A DNA stretch of 64,000 nucleotides, from positions 50,273,726-50,337,725 of the forward strand of contig NC_060063.1 in NCBI RefSeq assembly GCF_020283565.1, in the 5' to 3' direction. Positions 33,519 through 44,890 of the stretch are shown here, in pieces. The stretch is from Trifolium pratense (taxonomy: Eukaryota > Streptophyta > Magnoliopsida > Fabales > Fabaceae). The notes under the pieces are model-generated. The model was not told where the DNA came from, ran no database searches, and saw only the letters and a program-made list of their open reading frames with translations. Position numbers and translations under genes: made by a program. Numbering within the stretch: position 1 is the stretch's first letter; every line of letters begins with the position of its first letter.

Positions 33519-36500
33519 CCTCCTCATGAGTCATGAACATATTTCCCATGGCATTTTGAGCCTCCATCCTTTAATTAGAGAGCTTTATGGACACCTTTAC
33601 AAAGACTATTCTTGTTAGTCACATGCATATCACTTCAATAAACTTTGGGTTCATTGTATTTTACAGGTTTATATATAAAAATAGTTATCAAAAGAAATTA
33701 ATGAGAACTTTTATCAATGGAGATGAAGCTTCTAAACCCCATTAAAAAAAAAAAAAACCAGTAGCACATGTGAGTAAGATAATAATATCTATTTCATTAA
33801 TGATTTGTTGCATTGATATTGACTGCAAAGAATTTCATGCTAATTCATCTACATAAGGACACATAGTCACATAAGGAGAGGCACAAAATATCTCAACTCA
33901 AAACAAAGGATTTTGTTCATATAGAAGGAATATATAATGCAACAAACTTCAATGGATAAATTATCCATAAGCATTTAATCATGAAAATATGTAATTATAG
34001 AAGTATAAATTAGTATATGATTACCTTGGGGATGTACTAATCTTTTGTGAGGACACAAGATTGGCTTTTGTCATGTTCTTTGTTCACAATTTTACAAATA
34101 GAAAAAATTAGGTATACATTGAAAATAACCGTTAAAACAAATTTCTGTAAGAAATTCAGAAGAAAAGATATTAGAGGGAAAGAGAAAGTAGATTACTTGG
34201 GATACATCACAGGAAGTCAGGAATGATGCCGACTTTCAAAATGGTGATATTCTCAAAAGCCAAAGTGTTGTGAAGGAGGGTTGTAGGGTTGCAGTACCAT
34301 TGCCACTCTCAGCATTGAAACTTGAGTTAAGAGTGCATAAATTGGCCATGGTTACAACGATGGAACTGCAAGAGATGCACCGCCATCAGTATGTTCCTAA
34401 CAATGTTATATAGCTGCACATTCCGTTTAATGCATCACCGGTGAGCAACCCATTGTTATTCCTTGTTAGAAATCGCACAAAGGCACAAATTAAAATTTAA
34501 AACTTAAATATAGAGAATAATCAACATCACACAGATTCATGCTTACACACCATGAAAATATAAAATACCTTTAAATCCATTATAGCAATAAAGTCATTGT
34601 AATTTGTAAACCATGATGACTAATATTTTACGCATAAGTTAGAGTATAGATGGTACAATACAAAACAAACATTCAAATACTTAGTTCTGTAAATACTTAG
34701 TTCATCACAGAGCACATGGTTGAATATAAGTGTAATTTAAAATTGTAATGGAAAGTTGGAAACATCTAAATGCAACCTTTAAAAAGTATACATGAGAATG
34801 AATGTGAGAGCAGATCTTACTCTCATATGAGCTTTATTTTGAAAATTTACAAACAGAACATTAAGTTCACATGTCATAGATGACTGAACTAAATGATATA
34901 CCCTTCCTAATTTTAGAAGGGTATTATTATAGTAAATTCCATCTATATTATCCAATTATTGACACCTCTAACTTTTTTCTGGAATATCTATTGAGCAATT
35001 GACCAAAGATTGTAGCAAGTAGTGCTTCTAAACAATCTCAAGATTCTTAAGTTGCTTTAATTGGTATGATCTGAATTTCCAATGTATTCCACAAACACAC
35101 AACCTCAGTCAGTTATGATCATGGCAATACATTGAAAAATTGAATAAAAAACTTACTAAACTCAATTTAAAGATTTCATACAAATAAGGGCATCTATCTC
35201 CTACTGAGCTCAAACTAAAGAAGGTCAAGCAAAAAATGCACACCAACACTTCTAACACATTAAAATTAACCTAACTTAGCAAACATAAGAACCATAAACC
35301 TAACATAAATCACAAAATGTATAACCATGAATTCTCTAAATAAAAAAAAAAAAAAAAAAACAGACAAATGATCAAAATGAAAGGAGCATGAACACACCAT
35401 GAGTGAAGCCTACTGCAAGTTCTCCAAAGAACTTGATTCGCAGGTGACATAGTGCTAACTAAGCTTAGTCCCTTTGTAATCGATCTTAACATTTCTCACA
35501 AGGCTGGAAAGGAGAATCATATGATTTGTGCCAATATAAGATAATACCAAGCTAAAAATATTTGGTCAAATGGTGATGAACATAATTATACAAATCTTCA
35601 TTTATGTGTAATTGCATCCTGCTCATTGCATATGGTTACCTAATCTATAAAACATAAATTATATGGAATTTTTAAAGCGAAAAGGCTAAATGCGAAGCTT
35701 TTAAAATGATTCAACTTGAAATAAATAGAATAAAATGATGTAGAAATACAAAACTTATATCAACATCTGTGGGTCAATGATCCTATGAGAAAACATTCCA
35801 TCATTCCTCAAAAACAAAAGATACCTTGGTGCATCCTCAAGCATGATACCAATAACACAAAATAAAGCATCAAAAATTATATATATCAGAAATGTAACAC
35901 AATAAGTTATTACTAATAGCATTACATATGAGGAACTGGTGGTCTATTTGTTGCTATAATAATAAAGCTATTAATTCAAAATCATCCAAAATATGTTATT
36001 AAGACCACAAATTAGCAAAGCAATTTGATAAAAGTGAGAACACTAATTTAATTACCTGAAGCCATATTTCATTCTATCAATAACTTTGAAATCCTTTTTA
36101 ACTTTTGAACTCACTTTCTCCATCCTTGTCATGTGATTCAATAAGTCAAATTGATTGCGATTGACGTCATTGATCCACAATACATTAAGTTGTTGATTAC
36201 TATACCATAAATGTCGCAAATATCTCACCTGTTCAATTGAACATAATATTAAATAAAAATCAAAACAAAACGAAATCGAAAGAAAGCAGAGCAATCACAA
36301 TAGCAGAGATAACGACGCAAGGCGGCGAGAGAAGGGAGATGATGCGTGGAAGACAACGGCGTTGGGGCGTGTGAGAAGGCTGAAAATTTCAGGATAAAGA
36401 CAGCATAGTGCAGACAATGGCGAGAGAAAGGTGAAGACGCGAGGAGGACGGTGCTTTTAGGCGTGTCGAGGAGGACGACGCCAGAAGAAACACATAACGA

Positions 36501-37323
36501 TGGATGAGGGTTTTAAAAAATCACCATAAACTGATGCGGAGAGTAAGGATGTGTGGGCTGTAATTGAACATTTTGAATTGAAACACAACATTAATGCATT
36601 TAATATTGAATCAAGGAGACAGCAGAGTGGCTAGCTCTGGCTTATTCATATTTATAGATCCTAGGCCACTCAAGACATTCGAGGTGCAAAATCCATTAGT
36701 GCACAAACAATACCAGAGAGGCAATATATACCATAAATAAATGAAATATTTGACTTTCAATCATTTTGCACATACTACATGCTCATCCCCTTAGTTTAAA
36801 GACCCATAAATAATGAACAAATTCAGGAAAAAACTCTAAAGTCAGTAACAAAAAAGAAACACATCAACTTAGAAAACTCGTCACCTGGTTCTTGATAGGA
36901 TGATAGACGACTCCTTTGTTATCCTCATCAAAATCCTCCAGAAAATTATTGGAAAGGAGTACGGGAGCCTTTTGAGAGTGAGTTATAAAATTCAGAGGAA
37001 ACAATGTTAGTATGCCTGGAAGCAATGCGCTCTATAGCTCGAGAAGAGTGGTAATGAGCAAGGGCCAGATAAAAGGAGAGGGTGTTAAGCAGCCGACAGC
37101 CAACGGAAAACTTGGTCAAATCTCTATGACGTCGATCAAATACGATATTATGTGAATGCTAGGTTGTTGCCTGGAAGCAATGCACTCTATAGCTCGAGAA
37201 GAGGGGTAATGAGCAAGGGCCGCTGCATCACCGCCTGGATGCAGTGAAAAAGAAGCAAGGGTTCCAACATCTTTGTGAACTGGTGTGAGTGAAGAAGCTA
37301 GTTCATGAGAATAGGATTCCTTT
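33519..37323. other. AT-rich sequence, possible remnants of a minus-strand gene
   Basis: No gene can be defined. An 80-codon minus-strand frame (36052-36294) and a GC-richer stretch at 36300-36500 might be the remains of an exon and a 5' leader, because the order and strand fit, but nothing is recognisable. A stretch near 34200-34390 has higher coding-like complexity on the minus strand, with stops. A poly-A/T tract lies at 35341-35360. A 47-bp piece at about 37019-37065 (AGCAATGCGCTCTATAGCTC) recurs at 37171-37225. Confidence 0.35.
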
Positions 37324-37704
37324 TGGAACATAAAATATAGGCACACTTACAGGAAAATCTATAGAAATAGTGGACACCATGATTACGAGAAGGGTCAATC
37401 TTATGTGCTTACAAGAGACAATGTGGGTGGCTGAAAAGGCGAAAGAATTGACAGTTCAGGTTTTAAGCTTTGGTACACTGGCATAGTTAGGTCGAGAAAT
37501 GGAGTAGGCATTATTGTTGATAAGGAGTGGAAGAACCATATTGTGGATGTAAAAGTTATAAGAGATTGGATCATAGCCTTAAACTTTGTAGGGGCAGAAG
37601 AACACCTTAAAGTAAAGTTTTAGGAGGATTTAGAAGGCTTAATTCAGGAAATACATCTACCAGAAAAGATTTTTTAGAAGAACACCTTAAAGTAAAGTTT
37701 TGGG
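37324..37704 (+). pseudogene. LINE (L1-type) endonuclease fragment
   Basis: Translating across frames gives pieces typical of the N-terminal apurinic-type endonuclease of plant LINE ORF2: LTGKSIEIVDTM, VNLMCLQETMWV, RSRNGVGIIVDKEWK and EDLEGLIQEI. The catalytic Glu of the LCLQET motif is still visible. Frameshifts and stops break it, and no reverse transcriptase follows. A 25-bp piece (AGAACACCTTAAAGTAAAGT) is duplicated at about 37600 and 37678. Confidence 0.75.
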
Positions 37705-38017
37705 AAGAACACCTCACTTAGTGGGATAAAGCTTGGTTGTTTGTAGTAGATATTATAATGAGCACAATAATACGAAGATATTTACCGATTTGATGTTCTT
37801 CCCATGCCTCTTGTTCCGCAAATGGATTCATCTTTTCCTCAGCATTGGTATCCCTATAGAAGATAAACAAAATTAAAGATGTTCGTTCGATAAGGCTGTT
37901 AGAAAGAGAGAATGAGATAAAGTGAGAGAGAATCTAGTAGAGTTTAATCTAAATTATTCTTGTATATTTAATCTGAAAGTGATAGAGTACAATGTTATAT
38001 TTCTAGCTAGTATAGAG
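37705..38017. other. Unassigned sequence
   Basis: Short AT-rich stretch without recognisable features. Confidence 0.35.
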
Positions 38018-38629
38018 TGTTGGGCCAAAGAAAGAGCTATATGAACGAACTTATTTAATCTTAAGTGTGTGAGTTTTTAATTTCGCACATGTTAATTGTG
38101 CATGAAACCAAGTCTTCGAAGCTGTGTCAGCGCTTATCCGTTGCTCAGTCAAAAGAAAAATCCGTTCCTACAAAACAGGTCACGTGTGATTTGTTTTTTG
38201 AAATTCAACTGATTCCTCAAATGTAAAAAATCAGTTCCCCACTATTCAAATTCGTTCAGAATTACATTATAAATACCAGTCTTTGTTTTCATTATTGTTC
38301 ATCAGTTCATACAGTCTCTGAACAATTATTTTCCTTCTCTCTCCTTGCTTTCATTCACGAAAAAATTTTCCTTTCCTTGTTGTTACATCGAGTTGATACT
38401 CTTGTATCAATTATTGAATTGATTCATCGAATCAATATAGAAGGGTGTATTTCTGCCCGAATTCTACAGTGCAGTAGCAATTCGGTATTTAAATTTGTGA
38501 AGGCTGTTTTATCCTGGAGACTTCACGGTTGATAGTCTACTCTGCACAACTTGAGTAGTACCGTGAAACGTCTTAAAGAGAGCGTATTCACCCGCGACTC
38601 AGCCGATAATATTTTACAGTAGTAGCTTT
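38018..38629 (+). repeat. Possible copia solo LTR
   Basis: Starts TGTTGGGCC and could end at ATATTTTACA. It has a promoter-like layout: ATTATAAATA near 38267 followed by TTCATACAGTCTCTGAAC, then a pyrimidine-rich leader. No matching target duplication was found at these edges, so the boundaries and identity are tentative. Confidence 0.3.
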
Positions 38630-39478
38630 TTTTTTTCTCGAAATTTTTAAAATAAAAAACAACAATAAGTAATCATCAACAGAAAGCAAAACCATAACTA
38701 AATATATAACAGGAAGGAAGGGTTAAATATATTTTCAATCCCTATAAAATAACGGACATTGAAATTTGGTTCATATAAATATTTTATTCATGTTTAGTCC
38801 ATTTAACAAAAAATTGTGTTTTTAGTCTCTCGGAAGAGATTAGAACATAATTTTTAATAGTGATTAGATGAAGGGGGTGTCATAACTCATAACCACAAAA
38901 TTTCTTAGTGAAAAAGGATTAATAAAATCTTAATAGTGATTTAAAGATGAAGTCCCGCAACATATTTAAACCTAACAAGAACAAGTGGCAAATAGCTTAT
39001 CTAGAATGAATAAAAAAAGTGACTACATTTAAAAACGATCAACCATCAAAAAAATCTGATCCTGATCTAACACTAATTATTCATGAAATACAAACTTATT
39101 GATTACCTCATTCACATTGTCATCCTCCTCTGACCGCTTTTGTATAAGTTCGTTCATATAGCTCTTTCTTGTGCCTGGGGAGAAATAGAAAGTTTAGGAA
39201 CTTTTTCACTCTAGAGATAAAAAAAAAAAATGGAATATTTTTAGTAAAAAAATGGGTACTATCAAGAAAAAGACATATTATGCTTTTGCCATTTCGATTA
39301 ATTCGATGTGAATGTGTTCTCTTCCGAAAAAAAGAAGTCCTTTCATTATTATTCATCGTTAATAAAGCTAATAAATGGATTTTCTTTTTTAATTCTTTTT
39401 TCTTCTTTGCCCCATAAAGATATTGAATAGAATGAAGTATTTTTCTTTCATTGAAATTTTGAAAATGAATGTTTAAAT
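38630..39478. other. AT-rich sequence, one stretch of organelle-like composition
   Basis: No supported gene. The segment 39125-39440 has long A runs and a minus-strand frame that continues into the next element's LTR, which argues against a real gene. Its codon content (RKRTHSHRINR) suggests plastid-type DNA, but I could not identify the gene. Confidence 0.3.
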
Positions 39479-39918
39479 TGTTAGAATATTTTCTAATATT
39501 TTGTGGGCTGCAATCAATTGTGGCTTTTGATTTTAATAAAAACGGGTTGATGTTGTTGTGATCCATTTGATGATGCTTAAGCCCGATAATAGTGATCATT
39601 AATAATGGGCTTGAACACTAATTCTGATTTGTGTAGAAACAAAGTGTAGGCCCAACTCTAGAGTCCATGATGGGTGGTACTAGGGTTGTGATCTTATATA
39701 AGATTGGCTAGGTCCCCTTTGCCGTCACGAACAAACACAGTAAGCTCATTTGTGGTTTTACCCATCAAAGACCCCAAAGACTGGAGCAAGTGATAGGCAA
39801 AGGAAGACCTTGTCTAGTATATCGATGTTTTCGATATTGGTGCGCTTTCCGGTAACATGATTGTTGATTCACAAGTAAGTGTGTTCTAATTTCATATAAT
39901 ATATTGTTAATTATTACA
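39479..39918 (+). repeat. 5' LTR of non-coding copia element (440 bp)
   Basis: Runs from TGTTAGAATA to TTATTACA, two bases before the primer site. Contains TCTTATATAAGATTGG, a probable TATA region, at about 39692. Confidence 0.8.
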
Positions 39919-39920
39919 TG

Positions 39921-39933
39921 TGGTATCAGAGCC
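39921..39933 (+). other. Primer-binding site (initiator Met tRNA type)
   Basis: TGGTATCAGAGCC, the standard Ty1-copia primer site. Confidence 0.85.
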
Positions 39934-42900
39934 TCTATTATATGATTTAGAACCCTAATTTCGATCAATTGATTAGAATCTATGTTTGATTATGTTATCA
40001 ATTGAATTATTATTATTTTTTATGTTATTTGAAACCGGAATTGGTTGAATTTGTTTTTTTTTTTTTGCCAACGTATTTTGAATTTTGTTTTTGTACTTCG
40101 GTGTCAAATATAATTTGGAGATGAATTGATATAATGGTTTTCGATTCTGAAAACAAATTTAATAAGACTAAAGTTCAGGTTTAGGCATATTATTGTATCA
40201 ATAAGTAGTGCATCAAAATTCTTTATTGCTTTCTGTTACTTTTTCATGTCTATTCCTTGGTTTCATCGATTTCTAGATATTGGAATATCTTAATACTGTA
40301 TGTGTTGGATTTTGATCATGCGTGAGATATGCGTGGGATATTGCACCCTTGTATTTACTTGATTTAAGCTATACCAATTTGAGTGGTAGATATATGAATT
40401 AAAATATGTATTTTATTTTAATCGGTTTTCTATACTTTTGTTATTGAATTTGTGCATTCAAATTGGTTCCGGTATGAGATTCAATTGCTCCTTTGTTTTG
40501 TGTGCTATAATATAATCAGAGTTTCAATACAAATTTTGCTTGAGATACAAAGTGATCTGGAACATGAAATAAACACATCATTTTTGTCTATTCAGTGTTA
40601 AGAAAATAGCTATATATACTGAATACAATAGATATAACACAAATCATTCATACCGGCTTTCACAAATTTTACATGGTTCCAGATTTTGTTTTAAAGGATG
40701 ATTAGGATTTTGCATGTGCCTGTTGTTACCACTATGGTTGTTAAAATTGAGTGCACACGAAAGTTTGGTTTGCACTTTGTTTCCTCCATCCTATTTTCCG
40801 CCGTGTTTTATTTTTATCGGCTTATATTTTCGTGGTTTCGAGCTTCTGTACGGATTTATTTATTCAGAAATTGTGATGCTAGTGGATTTGGTATTTTCAG
40901 TTTTCATCCAAATTGCTTATTTAAACTAATTGTGCATCATAGTATCTACAAAATCGTCATATGTTTTCAGATTTTGTCTATAACTTCATGTGTATAGCGT
41001 GATGCTGATTAATTGCTTTTTTGTTTATACACACATGCTGCATTTGTTAATTTGTTTTCTCAGCCGTATAATTCGATGAATTTGGGAGAATTTGGATTTA
41101 CCACAGTCAATGCTAGAACACTGTTGGATTTCTTCTCTCATCAATTCAAATTTGTTAGTCAGTTTGTTTATTCCCTAAACTTATGGATTCAATTTGGCAC
41201 GTCGAGATAATATCGGTCAATTATAATATTATTTGATTTTGACATATTAGTGTTTCGTTTGTGTCCATGATTTTTTTTTATTATTATGCTAATTCTTTCC
41301 CTTGAGTAATTGTTTCCTTAACAAATCACAAGGGATCCATATTTCATTCTATTCTTTGGATCGGTGGTTATTATTATTTTCTTTGTGCACCACACTATGT
41401 GTATGTCATCATGATTAATATGTGATAATTAATCATGTGAGCCAATTTTTATTTTGACGGCTTCTTTTGGATATTTATTATTATTTGGACTTGCAACAAA
41501 GTTAGCATAAATATTTCCTTTCCATACCATGAATCGGTTCAGTTGGAATTTTGAATTTTTGGACACAGTGAAATATTTTATATTGATTTAATTAGTTGAA
41601 AATATACTGTAGTTTTAAAATTATGTTCTTGGTTTTGAGAATCAGTTTATTTTGTGAAATTTCTAGAGAGTTGGTGTTGATTGAATATTAGATCTGAGTC
41701 TAAAATATTATTTAAGAAAATCTCTTTTAAAGTGGTAAACACTGATGTGAAACATTTTTGTTAAAGTGTTATAATTGTGAATTTATTTTAGGCTCAATTA
41801 TGCTGATTATGTCACCAAATATTATTTATATGAATTTATAAATATTTTTATAAATTCTTCTATATTGGCTTGTTGTTATTCAAATGCTCAACTCTGAACT
41901 ATTATTGAAATTATTCTTGTGAGCAATTATTAAGGCAATTAAAAATTAACATCCTTTAATCTTATTATTTATATAACTTGAGTCGATTATTATTGAAGTC
42001 ATTTTATTATGATATAACGGTTTACCCTTGATTTATGGCTGTTTGAGATGACACCGTCAAAGATCTTACGGTAAAGTCATTGATGCTTATTGACTCTATT
42101 TGCAAGGATGTGAATCACACTTTGGAGGTTAGTGGTGTAATTATTTATTCTCTTGTGACTTGTTATATAATTGCACATGAGAAGAAATTCTTTTAAGATA
42201 TTATCAATTGACTTCTTGTTTTATACTCCAATTTTTTTTCAAATTTTACTCTATTGAGTGGGAGTATTTCAAGTTTAATATTTCGAGAGTTCTATTCTGG
42301 AAAAATATAAATTTAGTGTGACATTGTTTGACATGTCCATTGTGTGATAGAGAAAATAGTTAAATATTTGTTTAAATATTTTAACGCTTTTGGATTGGTA
42401 AATTCAACTATAATTCTCTATCAAGTGGGAGAGTTTTACATGTCAACTATATATCAATGTTTATAGAGACTTATATTGAGGAGTCCTATGTTATTTATAA
42501 AAGTTCGGGACTATTTGCTTTATATCCTCAATAATATTCAAATAAAGTCTCATATTATTCCGCTGCATAAATTATTTATTTATTATATTGAGTTGACTGT
42601 TTCACAGTAATGATCTCTTATGAGTTGACTGTTTCATAGTAATGATCTCTCTCCCCAACTAAAGACATATAATTATATCTGAAAATTTTTAATTATTGTT
42701 TCCTATGCAAGAGATTTCGTGCGTTGGTATAGGCCGTTACCATCAAAGTGGGACTGCTTATATTAATTTATGGAATTTTCTTTGTAGTTTGAGGAATGTT
42801 TTTAATTATAACATGTAATTTTCTGCCCAAAGGTGATTATTATATGTTACGATTAAAAATTAATATGAGATGAAGTTATTGGAGGATGTATTGATCGGAG

Positions 42901-43319
42901 GAATTTGTCTGCCTAAAGGTGACAACTTTCAAAGTTCAATGTATACTCATTGATTAACTCATCTGAGGTTTTGACTAAGGTTTTGACCTTAGTTGGTGCA
43001 TTCTGCCCAAAGGTGATTGTACTATTATATTGGCCTCTTATGATAATATCAATCCAATTTGGTTTTGATTCAAATGAATTTCTCCAGTTATGTTTCCATT
43101 GAAATGTTGAACATCTTAAAAATTATAAGAAATGGAAGCAAGTATTGAAGTTTTCTTTAAAAATTGTGAAGGAACATTTGGATAAGTGGGAGTTTTAATA
43201 TACCACTTGATTAGTGGGAGATAACTTATATTCTTTTGATATGCTTGATTAGTGGGAGTTTGAATTTTATATTAACTCCTTTTATAAATTTGAAATTATT
43301 TGAAATATAAAAATATTTG

Positions 43320-43777
43320 AGCTCAGTGTTGTTGGGATCACTATGCCGGTGATCAACACTATTTTGGAGCTGAGGCATTATATAAATAAATATTATAGCT
43401 CAGTGTTGTTGGGATCACTATGCCGGTGATCAACACTATTTTGGAGCTGAGACATTATGTGAAAACATAAATAAATAAGCTCAGTGTTGTCGGGATCACT
43501 TAGCCGGTGATCAACACTATTTTGGAGCTGAGACATTATGGTATCTTAAGAACCATGTAATTTCTCTGGCTTTGAGGCATTTGAGAGAAATTATGTCTAA
43601 AATATTGGAGCTCGATGTTGATTAGATCATTATACTGCAGTAGTCAACATCATTTGGGAGCTTGGACTTGTGGTATCTCATGGACCATTGAATTTCTCTT
43701 GCTTTAATGCATTGAGAGAAATTGAGGACTGACGAAGAAAATGATAGTATGGTTGAGATCACAGACATATCATTTTC
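43320..43777 (+). repeat. Array of hairpin-forming repeats in the copia element
   Basis: Three near-identical units start at 43320, 43397 and 43478. Each folds with inner arms GATCAC/GTGATC and outer arms AGTGTT/AACACT. A fourth, diverged unit (about 43608-43666) has arms GATGTTGA/TCAACATC. A fifth hairpin (43737-43777) has arms GAAAATGATA/TATCATTTTC around a loop with GAGATCAC. The TTTCTC...GAGAAAT spacer between units also recurs. Confidence 0.75.
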
Positions 43778-44022
43778 TCGCTACACTCTACACAGATGAC
43801 TAGTCGACGGAGTTTGGTGGTATTTGTAACCATGGAAGGTGTTGTATCGATAATGATATAATTACCGCTATGATTCGATATCATTTAACTTTTGTTGGAC
43901 GGAGTCTTAATTAGATGTTGCATCTTGGGATCTTTGTGGCCACGTTAATAAATATGTTATCAACCCGAGAGTCATTTTCAAAGTGTTTTCTTTAAATTAA
44001 ATATACACAATTGATTTTGCCC

Positions 44023-44033
44023 AAGTGGGAGAA
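44023..44033 (+). other. Polypurine tract of the copia element
   Basis: AAGTGGGAGAA directly before the second LTR. The core AGTGGGAG recurs upstream near 42257, 42425, 43184, 43213 and 43250. Confidence 0.7.
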
Positions 44034-44398
44034 TGTTAGAATATTTTCTAATATTTTGTGGGCTGCAATCAATTGTGGCTTTTGATTTTAATAAAAACGG
44101 GTTGATGTTGTTGTGATCCATTTGATGATGCTTAAGCCCGATAATAGTGATCATTAATAATGAGCTTGAACACTAATTCTGATTTGTGTAGAAACAAAGT
44201 GTAGGCCCAACTCTAGAGTCCATGATGGGTGGTACTAGGGTTGTGATCTTATATAAGATTTGCTAGGTCCCCTTTGCCGTCACGGACAAACACAGTAAGC
44301 TCATTTGTGGTTTTACCCATCAACGACCCCAAAGACTAGAGCTAGTGATAGGCAAAGGAAGACATTGTCTAGTATATCGATGTTTTCGATATTGGTGT
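44034..44398 (+). repeat. 3' LTR of non-coding copia element, truncated
   Basis: Matches 39479-39843 and stops where the Tekay-type LTR begins. Confidence 0.82.
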
Positions 44399-44890
44399 TG
44401 TAACACTCAAACCCCTTAACGCGTATTTATTGAATATAAATAAATAAAACACTTAAGACAATCTAGGCGTCACATGGTAATAATACAAAATCACGGCATA
44501 ATTAAAATCATGCTAGCACAGCGGAGATTAAAAACAAATAATTAACATAGTGCATATCATACGATAATCATAATTGTTCACACAATATCCCTAGGCTCTA
44601 GGCCATATCAACAACAAGGATATTATGTTTACAACAAAAGACAGGATTAGCAAAGTTAAATATGCCATCACGGGCTTAATACAATTCAAACGAATAACCC
44701 GACCCGGTAAATACCTAATCAGAGCAATTCTATACAACCCAGTCAAAAAGATATACAAAATATATCCAAGGAGTAGTCTAAGCTAAACTCCTCACCAAAA
44801 AGCGCACTACCACGAGCACGAGCAATCCTCTAACTCTGATCGGGATCCTCAACCTGAGAATCTGAACCCCCAACGGTCCAGCACATAACA
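44399..44890 (-). repeat. Tekay-type 3' LTR, outer part
   Basis: Begins TGTAACACTC on the plus strand (element sense end GAGTGTTACA). It continues, after the nested long-LTR element, at 55590. The combined LTR is about 2.1 kb. Confidence 0.7.

Larger units (their letters stand above)
39479..44398 (+). mobile_element. Non-coding Ty1-copia-type element, second LTR cut
   Basis: LTRs start TGTTAGAATATTTTC. The primer site TGGTATCAGAGCC (initiator-Met type) is at 39921-39933 and the copia polypurine tract AAGTGGGAGAA (44023-44033) abuts the second LTR. The 4.1-kb interior has no gag or pol motif and no open frame above about 100 codons. The two LTR copies differ at about 8 of 364 shared positions by my count, so this insertion is clearly older than the SIRE and long-LTR elements. 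The second LTR is cut at 44398 by a Tekay-type LTR. Confidence 0.82.

Noticed and set aside
39120..39599. 159-codon minus-strand frame
   Set aside because: It crosses from flanking DNA into a copia LTR, so it cannot be an ancestral gene as read.
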